Of a stretch of 64,000 bases of DNA, positions 35,748-48,300 are shown in pieces (position 1 is the first letter of the stretch; the number at the start of each line of letters is the position of its first letter). A model generated the notes under the pieces. That model was not told where the DNA came from. It did not search any database and saw nothing but the letters and a program-made list of their open reading frames with translations. The position numbers were made by a program, and so were the translations under genes. This DNA is from Anisakis pegreffii (taxonomy: Eukaryota > Nematoda > Chromadorea > Rhabditida > Anisakidae), in assembly GCA_035041965.1 (NCBI GenBank), contig JAPYMA010000553.1, forward strand, positions 1 to 64,000. Direction: 5' to 3'.

Positions 35748-36094
35748 ATTTAAAAAAACCTTTGAACCAATTCTTGAACATTGAACCACTGAACCAATTT
35801 TTCTAATGTTCCGTCACCTCCAAGAAAGACGAAACATTCTCATTGTGCGGTCACTCAGTTATTCACGTATGCTGTCGTCATACTTTCCTTGTCATAATTT
35901 TTTGATCGCAGAAACGGTTCTTCTATTAAAAATCCCCAACCAATAACCAAACAGAGCCATTGCAGCTAAGAAATTTATTAAAAATAAAAAAATGCGATTT
36001 ATGCATTTAAAAACATTTAATCTAAAATTGAGTGGCAATCACTTCGCAGTGTTGCATCAAAAGATAAAATCATTATCGTTTCAGCAATAATCAA

Positions 36095-39000
36095 TCAGCA
36101 AAATGAACATGATTTCTCGCATTTGATTTGCATCGTCATCTCGTTTGTGTGACATATCGATGGATTAGTTGATATCCAATACGCACATGCGGATGCAACG
36201 TCAGAACACGGAATTTCGATCCCTGAAAGAAACTTCCATGTTTTCATAAATGAGATACGTGATTTACCTAATCAACAAAAGAAAACGAATGAATTGAAGA
36301 AGAGAATACATTTCAGCTGTCGACAGTGTTTCAATATTACGAAAAATGATGTCGACATTGAACACTGAGCCATACTTTATGAGGCGCATGATGATTTTTA
36401 CTGATAATGATAATAATAATTATTAAGTTTTTTTCCGGTCCCTCACCTTGCGAAATCCTTTTCTTGATTTATTTTTCTATAGGATTTTTTTCCTTCTTCT
36501 AATCTCTCTTGTTCGACTTTCTTCTAATGTTCCGTCACTTCATTCCATTATCAGAGAGGAATGAGGAGAATAAGAAACGCTTATACTTATATGAATTATT
36601 AACTTACTGTTAATGAGTAAAATTTCCACCAAACATTATACAGGATCAAAGAATCAAAAAAAAACAAGCGTTTGGGTTTGGGTATGCAAATGAGGAGAAA
36701 TGGCTTTAGTAACAGAAGCCAAAATGCACCTTCTCCCTTCTCTCCTCTTTTCCTCCTTCCTTACCCACACTTCTCCTACTCTCCAGTGGGGAGGGAGGGA
36801 AAGATTGCCCCTGTACTCCCTCTCCCCTATCTACACTCCTGGTGGATGCCACTTTCATATTTTAGGAATTATCCATAACATATTTTCATAAAATTTAAAA
36901 AACGTCATTTTCCTTTTATCACAAATCCATATTCTATCTATTCAGCTGTATATTCAGTACCTCTACACTGATCCCCCATAATGAATAATGGAGATTTCAA
37001 TTCGCATAATCATACATTGTATAGATGGAAGCAATGTTTCCCTTCCTCATTCTTTCCTTGATGACGTCAAAAAATGCCAAATGTTGGAAAGAGAGTTACG
37101 CTTAAAGTAACAAATACAAATAGAAAAAATTTCAGAGGGAGAATAAATCAAGAGAAGAACTGCGCAGATGCGAGAGTCATAAGGAAAGTTATCATGGTAA
37201 TCACTGGTAATTGTTTTGTTTCGTCCGACCTCGGCTGATTTCTCATTCATATGAAATATCTATAACGGTGAATCACTGACGAAGATTTTGCTGGAAGTGA
37301 AAACTTTGAGATAATATCAAATTTTATCATGCGTTAATTCATAGATTACTCAATTAGTATCGCTTTACCGTTTCGTCGTTTCTCATTTTCGATAACTTTA
37401 TCGAGTACCACTTTAACACCTTCAAAAGTTTCCCTTCCAGTTGGGATTAGTTGACGTTTATCCAATATGAAACCATTCCAGTCTACAAAAGTTTCTGACG
37501 AAATTAATGTAAAAATGAATTTGGCTATGTCAAATGGAGTGATGCTTCTGGTTGATAGTCTAAATCAGCAAAAACTTTTTATCGTACAATGGCAGACGTA
37601 CCGCATCTGCGGCATTCTTCTGAATCTCAGATAAAAGAAGTGAAAAAAAGTGAAAGTAATATAGGAACAAAGACGATAAAATCGTAGTGAATAGCAAAAA
37701 CTCTGATAATTATTGTGACTCTGCTGCAGATATTATCACTAGTGTTATTATTGTTATTTTAAAATCATTATCATTATTAGCAGTGGTGGGCAACGGCACA
37801 CTAACTCGCTGCTTTTCGTCTGCAAGGGAATGCTTATTTTCCCCAACATCATGATATTTAAGAAACTGGCTAAATTGACAACTGCTAAACACTGACAACT
37901 GCTAAATTTGAACCTTCCGCGCTCGTACTCGTCCTAACAACTCGAAGCTGAATGTTCAGTCATAGCTCAAATGTTCGCACCACCACTAGCACTCTGCTTG
38001 AGCTCACTGAGTAGTGTGACTTTAAATCAATTATGGTACAGTGTAGTGAAGTTTTCTTCATTCTTATTCTCGTTAGAAAAGTATGCAATTGAAGATTTGA
38101 AATTTGAAAGTAGCGATCAGCGGACCAATTTTGCTGAGCAGCGTTTTAATGAAACATATCGCTGCTTTTCTGAGCAGTGGCACTTCTAGCGTAAAGTTTT
38201 CGTATGCAACGGTACTAGCGGATTATATTTACTTGAACAAGAATATTTTTTGGGGAATTAGCGACTAGCGATGCCACTTTTCTTCAGTAGCATGCCCAGC
38301 GCCAATTATTACTATGAGTATTGTCAATATTATTACTATTTGCTGCTAATTAAAGTATCATTGTTTTGCTTCAATAAAATTTACCAAAAGAGGATGGTCT
38401 CAATTCAAGTGTATAGGTGTATTTAATTTTGGCAGTTTCCTTGGCCCAGTCACATGATCCGCCAGCGTATGGATCTAAAACAATTTGCGATTATTGGCTA
38501 GAAATTGTGGTCGTATTCAAATTTTCAGTAGAACATATGCCTCATAATCGGTATTAGATCATTTGTGGCTCAATTAGCACTCATCTTCGAACATTGCACC
38601 ATTGTGAGAAATATTTCGTAGAACAACGAAAACGCTGATAAAAAATTTGATAGGACTAACAAATAATTTCTGGTCCAGTTCCGTATCGATAATGCGTTCC
38701 ATAAAGCTGCTGCAATGATGCAACAGCCTTTCTCGCTAATGATTTCTGCAACAGCAGAATGCAACATTTACGTGTAGATGTTTGTTCGCTTCAAAACCAG
38801 ATTCTCACCGTTTTTGGAACAACAAAGATTATAGGGAAGAAGGGTCCAGTTCCAGAAAGAAATGAAACTGGAAAGTTAAAAAATAACTATCAGAATGTAG
38901 CGATGAACGTTGTCGCGGTTAACAACATTTGTTTTTTAAAAAAACCCACCAGATCATTAACATCCTCAGAATATGCATGCTTTTTATGTGAATATGGATA

Positions 39001-42000
39001 GATCCATAATTGCGAGTAAGTATGCAGCGTTATGTATGCATCAATTCGATTGCTTAGCGACAAAACTGCATCGCGAATTGCTCTGCAAAATGCTGATTTT
39101 TCAATCAACGCAGTGAAATTGCTGAACGATCGCCACGTTGCGTGAGACAAGTTATCTTATATTTTTCAAGAAGTATGAAGTTAGCATAAAATTAGCTACC
39201 TGGACTCGGGCTCGCTGAAAGCATAGTTACCATGATAAATTTCAGAGCAAGGTGAAGAACTTGAACCAATTTCTGAAATTATTTTCGAAAGAGAATAGCA
39301 TATGTGGCTAGTGATTGATACAATCTCAACTGCAACTTCTTCATTCAGAAACTTTTGCCATTTTCTATCGATCAAATTTCATTTTCTCGTCATTGTACGA
39401 TCAAGAACACTTAATGAAACGAAAATTACCGGATGATATCTACACACATTCCTAATTTGGAAGAATTCATTTCAAAGAGGATAAACATTGAAATGAATTA
39501 ACCTGCGAAACGAAATGCAAAGTTTCGATTCAAATCAACACCTTTGCAGCACACTGTTTTACTATCCTTGTCGACGCATTTTTCAGGAGACCTGTTTTTA
39601 CGCCACATTCTCACCTAAAAATGCACATCGAACAGCTGCTTTAATTTCTTAAGTAATCGTCATAGCAAGGATCTTAAATAGCAATGATTTGGCTACTTTG
39701 AATGTACGAGTGAGTCGAATATATTGCCTTAGCTTTAAGGAAGTTCCTCATTCTTTCTTTTCAATATCATTCTCTGATAAGTGTAGCAGTAATCCGCAGA
39801 ATTCGTTTTGAGGAATCAGATTTTTTAAGATTTAAGTGAACTGGCACAAAGATAAATGATCGCACTGCTGGTTTGTGTGGATCAGATCGAGTATACTCAT
39901 AGCCGTCCGGATTGAGGCATGGGAAGATGTAAATGTTCAACGTGTTTACGTATTCGGTAATTTTCGGATCTTGCCCATACCTAGAAATCAGCTGCAAATA
40001 GCAATAACAGTTATTACCGTTATCAACGATGCTGCTATCATTGGAGACGTTATTATTCGCATTATTGTTACTTTGTTTACTGCTGTCCAGCATTATCACT
40101 ATCACTCTTATTACGAAAGCAAATAGTCGAATCAATCAAATGAAAATTCGTAAACAAGCAGTTCAAGAGTTCGTAATCGATCAAAGAGTTCAATTAAAAT
40201 TAGCCTGTTGGATGAAGTAGAGCGCAGTATGAATGGAAGCCCATTCTCTTGCATGTATTCCTGCATCCATCCAAACGATCCGTGCGTTATTATTCATATT
40301 TTTACCAATCTGAACCAATATTACCACTTCATTATCATTATTATCTTCACAATTGTTGTGATGCTTCAATCTCACTCGCTAAGAACAGCATGCATAGGGC
40401 GAATTATGCGCTAGCCACTGAGTAAACCTTACTTACATGCTTCTCCCAAATTTCTTTGGAGAAAATTAATGAGAAAATTAAGTAAGAGCTGAACAAATGT
40501 GTGATCGCTGAAACTTTCTGCAAACTGGCACATACAAGGGAATGATGCATGAAGATATGACCAAGGCCTTCGTCAGCTTGTAAAGATTTTCACACTGATT
40601 ACGAATTTGCTTTCTTATAATCTGGCAGTTACCAAAAATCTTCATGTCATTTATGGTCGTACCGTTTCGTTTTTATTTGATTGAAAGTTACTGATTCTGA
40701 TCACGTTCAGTGAATGAGTGCGAAGCATCTTCCTTTGTTAATATACCAGTTAGCACATTGGCAAGGATAGATCGTTCCTTTTTTTTGAAGCATTTGCAAC
40801 GTAAAATCGAATGAATAGAGACAATTCTTACAATAAGTCCAACGATATTCCTTCCTTCATGGGTGGTTCCAATTGAAATTTGTCGCACAAAACTTGGATT
40901 CAAATGCTGCAACTTTTGCATCCATTCAACAATTTGATCGTAAGAATAATATTCGCCCATCGGCAGTGAATTTAAAGCTCGCATGGTATCGTCGTTTCGA
41001 GTTCGAGTATCTGCCTGATCTTTTAGACGACGGTCTTTGTCGAAAAATTTATTTTGATAGTCGAGCCGACTTGTCGTCTCATATTTTTGAATTAGTCTAT
41101 AAAATGAAAATCATTGATTTGAAAATGACGATGCAGTCTGAAGATTTCTAATCCGATATTTTTGGGCGCGGCGGCAGTTCAAAAATTGCTACATTTCAGA
41201 ATAAAAATCATCTGCAATGGATGATTCCTATTCTATCTCACGAATACTTATAATCAAATAAATGCTGAAAGCTTTTCATTCATTTGATCAGCAGCAATAA
41301 CAATTTGTTGGGAATGCATTAATAAGGAAATTAAGCAAGTGCAATGGAACTAGAAACGAAGTGTGTTTTTCAATTCAGATTTCATGGGATGAACCAATTT
41401 CAAATCAGTTTTGTATTTCTTCAGGTTCTTTTGCATTCTAATGTGAAGCATAACTCAATGAATTTGGTGATTTGATTTTGCTTAGGAGGTATCTAGGCGA
41501 ATGGGTCACTCCATGTATCTATTTCAGGTGTTTTCAGGAAGAAATTCTCACAAATTTAAAAGTATATTTTATTGCTTTACATTTGATCCGGTTTACTAAA
41601 CAAAGCAATCGGGTGGAAGTTCTACTGAAAGAATGTCTCTTCAGTTCTATTGCAACCCATTTTATTACTCATTTGTAGTATGCATGAGTGATACGAATGA
41701 ACGCAGTTGGGGTTTCGTGAAAAAACTGCATGCTATGGAATGCCTTTCAGTTACGAATTTTTTTTTGTCGAGAAGCTCTGAGTTTGCGTTTCCTTTCTAG
41801 TTAGTGAGATTGTTGCGAGAGATACTACTGCAATTCACGTGTTACTAATTCTATAATTGGCAATAAACTCTAGCAAACTGATGAAGTTAATAATCAAAAT
41901 TGTGCATTTTCAACTTTCACACTGTTGTTCATAAATCTTAAGCATACTCTTAAACTTAATCAAACAATCACATTTCCACTCTTTTTATTCTTTCAACTCA

Positions 42001-43073
42001 TGCTGAAAATCACCATTATTGCTTTCAAGATAAAATCTAGCAACGAAACATATGAAGTGGCAATCAATGATAATAAGTCATACGCTGCAAGATCATTGGT
42101 GAGTACTCGATACGGCAATTCCACAGTTTGAAGCCAATACGTGAAATTTTGTTTGTATTCTGGATATACCATCACATCAACTGAGTTGTTCACTGATGAT
42201 GGTGCTTTCCAGAAGTCCAACTACAAATAACCACTGTGTCCTTCTTTCTAATAGGACTTTAGAATTATGCTTAAATTGAAACTGTTTTATGAAACTGAAT
42301 ATTGTTTTTGTTTGATATCGCATGCCTCGCATTGATTATATGCTTCTTTGTTAGTTATTTTAGATTTTATTACTCTGTTCAACAAGGCCTTTCAAAATCA
42401 CTTTTTTGTTTGCTTGAACACCTTTCGAAGGTAGTCACACTATAAATCTGATTCGCATTCAGTTGCATCATTCGACAACTAGTAGATCATTAAGCTGACT
42501 CTTCACAATCGGCTATCTTACTTGCTCGCACCGTTATTCTCCATTTCGTACTCAGTTGCATAATCGATATCTAATAATAAAATATGCTGCACATGATTGC
42601 CTCGAGAGGATCAGTAAAAGCGTTATCTGATCAGTGAACATACCATCTGATCGCTATTTCCATAGAGTTTCGAGAGCATTTTCACTTCTTCTTCAGATCT
42701 TGGAATGATTTGAAACACCGCAAAGGCTCTGCAATACATAACGTATGACATTCTCATAAATCGGCATAGCTGGAAAATAGTGAATTAGTTGCAGTGGTTG
42801 TTACATAAAAGTATGTTTTGACCGGCTAATGTCCAAGTATTGACGAAATTCGATCACTAGACACTTGCAAGCAGTACAATCATGCATTTTATTGCAGAAT
42901 TGCGAGATTACATTTTTCCCCTATCAAAATTCAGCCAATCAGAAATGAACTAGAAAAGTTTTCAAGCGATACAATTTTGCTGAAATGTTTTCTTACTACC
43001 GTTCATATTCTGTTGGAACGACAATGCCACTTGCGATGGTGGTAAGAACAGCAACAAAAATTATGAAGTGCAT
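36095..43073 (-). CDS. CP2: secreted M14A zinc carboxypeptidase with C-terminal ShKT domain (508 aa, 13 exons)
   Basis: Exons from the start: 43000-43073, 42644-42728, 42084-42220, 40832-41096, 40205-40309, 39866-39991, 39503-39614, 39200-39272, 38950-39082, 38661-38745, 38385-38474, 37369-37482, 36095-36222. Four exons have the same length as in CP1 (137, 73, 85, 90), so the genes are tandem duplicates. A signal peptide (HFIIFVAVLTTIASG) and propeptide (LDFWKAPSSV) precede the catalytic domain starting near MGEYYSYDQI. Zinc ligands lie in GIHAREW and TLHTYSQ; WRKNR, DLNRNF, the IIYYP Tyr and the TLELRP Glu are kept. The residue at the specificity position is Cys (GGSCDW), neither A- nor B-type, so the preference is uncertain. 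The ShKT module (CSDVASAC...CEKSCSFC) joins the catalytic domain directly; CP1's linker exons are absent. The intron after exon 5 appears to use a GC donor. An acceptor-like CTTTTAG 38 bases before the ATG suggests trans-splicing. Confidence 0.92.
36672..36854. repeat. Pyrimidine-rich element fragment in CP2 intron 12
   Basis: A CT-rich block with CTCCC and GGGAGG words ends in CCTGGTGGATGCCACT, whose complement resembles the CAGTGGCGTAGCCAGG end of the 20546-20903 element. It is probably a degraded relative. Two overlapping short ORFs here are compositional. Confidence 0.3.
37781..38303. mobile_element. Possible hAT-like non-autonomous element in CP2 intron 11
   Basis: The left end CAGTGGTGGGCAACGG and the complement of the right end, TGGCGCTGGGCATGC, share TGGGCA and scattered bases. 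The flanks ATTATTAG and ATTATTAC look like an 8-bp target duplication with one mismatch, but they lie in ATT-rich DNA where such matches are common. The interior repeats AGCGA/TCGCT and GCAGTGG words. Confidence 0.35.
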
Positions 43074-43435
43074 CACAGAAAAAGATTGTTGTGTATCGAA
43101 TTGAGCCTAAAAGTTGATTCAACCTAAAAGTTTATTCTACAAGCATGCACTGTGTTCATAAAAAGATGGAAATATTAGATGATGAATGAAATGATAACTT
43201 CTTTGCAAAATAATTGCATTTGAATATGCGCATTAAAATGTAAAAATAACGATGATAGGTGCTCATGAGAAGTCCTTCATTTCACCTTAACAAAACAGAA
43301 TGTTAATCCTCATACGCAATTAATTCTCATGGTCATTGTTTTTGTGGTCACTGCCGATATATTGAGTTTCTCTAATGTTACCGTCATCATCATTCAACTT
43401 GCCATTATTGTTTTTATAATAATAACTACTATTGC

Positions 43436-43469
<34 letters not shown>

Positions 43470-45316
43470 GTTATTATTATTATTACTATTATCATTATTA
43501 CTATTATTATGAATTATATTACTACTGCTATCGCTATTATATACAGCTAAACCGTTACCGAAAAATGGCAGTGAGAATTATACCATGAATATGATTAGTT
43601 TAAAAAGCGAATTTTTGTATCGTGAACACAGTTAATATGAATTTCTCCGTGAAGAAAGCAAACAGAAGAGGAACACCCACAATACCATATCGGCAACGAA
43701 GTAAGTAGATGTTTGAAGTAGTGCGTGAATGAAATGGAAAGGAAAATGAAATTGAAAGAAAATGCATCTCAAATTTATTCGTTGGTTAATGGTTCGATTT
43801 GTGTGATTTGATTTGACTTTTAAAGCGATCCGTTTGAAGAAAAAATGGAGTCTGAATTATTGGTGTAAAAAGCTTCAGAACATACCGTTGAAGACGGAAT
43901 AAAAGACGTTCCTTCGAAATGTACACTGAAAATTGATACGCAATTGATGAATGAGTAAATGAATGGGGTGTTAATAAGAAAAATCTGGTTCTTGGAGAAA
44001 TTTGTGATTTTAATTCGTTCCAGCCATCTTCGATTGCGAACGGCACGGAACCAATTCAAGTCAAGGAAAATAGCAGTGTAATAAAATAAACATAAACAAA
44101 TAAGTATATTGAGCAAATATATTCCCGACATTTTTTCCATCAACTTTATTAGTAGTGATAATAATAAGTTGTTATTATCCTATTGCTATCATTGTTATTA
44201 TCGTAATAATATCGTTAATCTTCACTATGATCATTGTTACAATTATTCCTATCACTACCGCTATCATTCTTGTCATCATCAATCAATGTGTCTTTTTATC
44301 ATTATCATATGTTGATTATAACTGTTGTTGCTGTTATCACAATTATTACTATTGTATCATTAATACTGGACGTACGAACCAAAATATTTTTTCTGTGGCA
44401 GGCTACCGAGCACGCTATCAGTGACCATTGAAATTCGACTTTCCGATCTTGCCGGTCGATCAACTGCTTTCGATTTCGATCGCTGGCCATTGAGCCAACT
44501 TTAAGTGATATTACTACTAGTAATTTGACCACTAGAAGAAAGCAAATCAGTTTTATTTAATATCATTAGTAGGCTCGGATAAACGAATCGAGCTTTAGCT
44601 AAGAAAAACTACCTAAGAATGTGCTCGTTAAAAATAAGTGAACAGTGGTGATAGTGATACTGTTAGATAATAATAAAATAACAACCAAGCGGAATGTAAA
44701 GATAAGACAATCAATGTTGTTGCGATATTTATCTTTTTTTTCTCGCGTTCTTACCACCGCTAATGGGTATAATTTTATTGTTATCATCAATATTGTCATC
44801 ATCCGAGCGTTCGTTCCCCTTAAGTCGTTCGTATTTTTGTGTTCATTCGCACTTTTGGAACAATGAATGAACTGCAACACTATTAGATGTAAGATAGGTG
44901 CGATCGACTCTGTCCTAGGATATGTTGTCATGGTAACAAGTCTGACTACATGCGGTGATCAGTTGATGAGGTTCGTCATTCCCTCATTCACAACGACACA
45001 AAAGTAGTCATGGTTGTTGCGTTTTATTCAAAAATAAGTCATCTATCATATAATGTCAATCAATCTTGTTTTTGCAAATAGATACATTGTGAAAACAGTT
45101 CTCATGTTTTTTACACTCCAAGTATAGTTTTTAAAAAAATTCATCCAACACTGAATCATACATAGCCAGTATTATTGCTTTCAGTATAATACTCATATGT
45201 ATTTGCTCAAATTTAACCCTCGTTCTTATGGGGATCAGCCATAACCACAGTAACAATAAAAAAATTGATTATAGTAACCTGAACGGTTCTAACACATTGT
45301 TTCAGCTATTAGAATT
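43074..45316. other. Divergent intergenic region between CP2 and IFT74
   Basis: Shared upstream region of the minus-strand CP2 and plus-strand IFT74. It contains an ATT microsatellite (about 43437-43510) and further ATT/CAT-rich tracts at 44150-44350 that create long chance ORFs. The X-box at 44924-44937 is annotated separately. TTGTTTCAG ending at 45305, just before the IFT74 ATG, is either a 5'-UTR acceptor or a spliced-leader site. Confidence 0.55.
44924..44937 (+). promoter_or_regulatory. X-box (RFX/DAF-19 site) upstream of IFT74
   Basis: GTTGTCATGGTAAC matches the X-box half-site pattern GTYNYC-AT-RGNAAC at every position. RFX factors (DAF-19 in C. elegans) bind this 14-mer upstream of ciliary genes, including IFT components. 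It lies about 380 bases before the IFT74 ATG, slightly farther than is usual in C. elegans. Confidence 0.75.
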
Positions 45317-48300
45317 ATGTCATCCTATTCAATATCATCATCTCGACCAAAAACTTCAGCTGGATCACGAGCCACTTCAGCACGTGGCGTAAGACGTCCT
45401 ACTACAGCATCAAGGAGTAACTTTTGAATTCTTAAAATTAATAGTAACCGAAAACGCAATTTGTTGCTTTGTGAACGGTCATTTCATGATTCCATGATAT
45501 GAATTTCTTGCTTAGCTATTCATCTTACGACTGAAAACTTATGTATAACAGTTACTGAACAACATTGTGCTATGTTGTACTATGAAATAATGCTCGAATG
45601 ATTCAACAAATATTAAGTTCATAGCAAATGCTTCAAAAGAAGATCAATTATTTTTCAGACGTAAATGAACGTCCTCTCAGTAGAACATCAATGACTGCAG
45701 ACGGTAACCTTGTACAGCGTGCAGGTAAGGACCATGTGCATGTATAAGCTCAACGGGAGGGAACTAAAGGCCATGACACCCGTAAGTGTAAGGTGATGTA
45801 TCACTTTGGAAGGTTCGACGTATACATAGATGCGTAGAGTAGGAGGCAACGACGATCACTAATTGAAAAAAGCCTTAAGATCATCAAAATATTACAGCCG
45901 GACAGCAATCCCAAATGCTCAATTAACTTCACTCACTTGAATTTTCATACGTTGGAGAAAAAATACGAGTTCTCTTACAATTTTGACTGAGAATGAAGGC
46001 AATTAAATTCGATTCATTTTTTACTTTAGTAACCTGCATGCAAATGAATCGTTCTTAAGTGAAGACTTTCTTCTCGAAAACATAGTTACTAATCCGAATG
46101 TTCAGGTTATGTTGCATCATAGCTTAATAGTTAATGGCCACTCTAGTGGATCGCGTTCTCTCCAAATTTGCAAATTACTGCTATAAGTAGATCCGCAGCC
46201 AAATGGAGTGGATGTTGTGGGACCAAGGCTAAATTCGCTTGTATGTAGACCAATACTCCAGAATAACTTTATAGTAAGGATAGCATTGTCCCAGCTTTGT
46301 TGTCAATAATCTTTAATTTTTTATGATCATTTTTATTATAATTACAATTATGCAAGAATATTATCTTTGTACGAGCAAAGAAATACGTTTGTTTCCAAGC
46401 AATATTTCTTATTACATTCGAATAATTACCAATGAATAAATTCAGAATATATTTTGCAGATAGTTTATTTATTTTATTTCATTGCAGTGAGCCGAACTGG
46501 AATCATGCAGCCACCACGCACTTCACTGGTTACTCATCGTTAATTTCTCGTTATGATTCGACTTTTGTTGGTGTTGCTAATGATATATTCAAATCAGGTT
46601 TCAAGTATTGGAAATTCAGAGCCATATTCTAATTAATGCTTGAGTTCAGCGCTGGAAATAGCGTTGAAGGAAATTGCAAATGCCATGAGAATTCAGGGTG
46701 AACGCGTTCAAAGTCGAGCGGGTACGGCAACTCAAAGCACTACTTCAATTGTGCGTCCTCCGACATCTGGTTTCAGTCGAAATGTCGCACCGCCTGGTTC
46801 TTCAATGAGGCCTATCACACAGCAAGGTTTATCCGGTGTTCGTGCTCCACCTAGTAGAATCGGAGGTATGTTTCATGATGATGATGTGCATCTGCTAGTG
46901 ATTGTGATATTACTTCTCATTAGTGATCATATTATCATTTCATTAAACAATAGTTCTATTTATACTCGTTTTCACAATATCAAGGTGATTGAAATGATAT
47001 TAATACCGTCATGATGAAAATTATTTTGATAGCATCCATGATGGTGCCGTGAACAGTTATTATGTTCATAGTTGATATCAGTTGACATTATCATGAACTC
47101 AGTGTCAATGATATCATTACAGTCATTGAATCTGCTGAGTATTCCCTACCAAATAGTCACAGTACTTGGGTACTTCTTCAGATGAGTCATTTATTCAGCT
47201 ATACATTGATGTGTACATCTATATGCTGCAACATTTTCAGCAAATCGGCAAATTCTTGATACATCCTATTACATTTCATTATTACGGCAAAAAAGCAGTG
47301 AGCTTTCATCCGAAATTGAAATGTTGAGAAAAGAATTGGACAGAGGCGAACGAGATCAGCAAAATTTGATGATTTATGAAAGAAGGTTCATTTTAAAAAA
47401 TTGCCATTCGAAATCATCTATGCATTGTGGCCATTCGGAATGAAACTCTCTGAGAGTGCTATTTTGTTGAGAGGAGTGCTTATCGAAGGTTTCTCCATAA
47501 AGTCATTTTTAAATGCAGCCGCGTTGTTGCTAATCATTACTGAGTTAATAGTGGCACTTTCAGAATTGTAATAATAAGATTAGAATTTGCAGATGACCGA
47601 TATGACTGAAAAAATTTTGCGTTATTTTTTCGCTTCAGGGCTGAAGAAGAAGCGAATACAATCCGCGATCTACAAGGGCGTCTTTTGGATTGTAATATGG
47701 TAATAGATTGTGATTTTTGTAGCAGTTTCATTAAGATTCGTAAAAGAGCAAAGCAAATCTCAACAGAAAGGCAACATGTCGATAATCCCGTATAACCCTG
47801 TGAATAGAGAACTTGCACAACGAAAATCAGATGTTTGCATCAACTAACAAACGAAAGTGCAACTGAAAATTCATCTGAATAACCGGACGATTCTTCTCTT
47901 CCATTCAACTGACTTTTGGCATTAATAGCGAAGAATTTTGATTGCTACACTTTTTTTCGTTTAGTAATCAACATTCCGAGATATTGATGATGCTGTTCGC
48001 TGAACTTAAATAAAATCCTGGATGATTTCGCATGAAATGATTTATTGCTTTTGTCTTATTGAACAAAAGCTGCTCGTACCCACATACGCTGATCGGTGAG
48101 AAGAGACGGCAACAATCCATTCATAACCACTTCACGAACATCAGACGAAAATATAGATCAGAGGCAAACCGATTCCATAGCACATTGATTTGCATCAAAT
48201 AACACAAAAAAGAAGCTGTACAGGGTTTTGAGAACCCTAAAAAATTAGGAAATACAGGAGCACGACTGAGTGGAAAGGCATCCACTCAGCGGTGGTTTAT

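Larger units (their letters stand above)
28845..36094. other. Intergenic region between the two carboxypeptidase genes
   Basis: About 7 kb with no exon I can support. It holds two perfect hairpins (29997-30030 and 35683-35747), a TA microsatellite (about 32249-32281) and a GC-richer tract at about 31770-31980 with GGGGAACCCGTTCCCC-like inverted words and a 76-codon ORF of no recognisable family. At 35974-35979 TTTATT is the likely minus-strand polyadenylation signal for CP2. The many short ORFs look like chance. Confidence 0.5.

Noticed and set aside
43329..44431. Several Ile/Tyr/Thr-rich ORFs on both strands
   Set aside because: They are translations of ATT/CAT microsatellite tracts.
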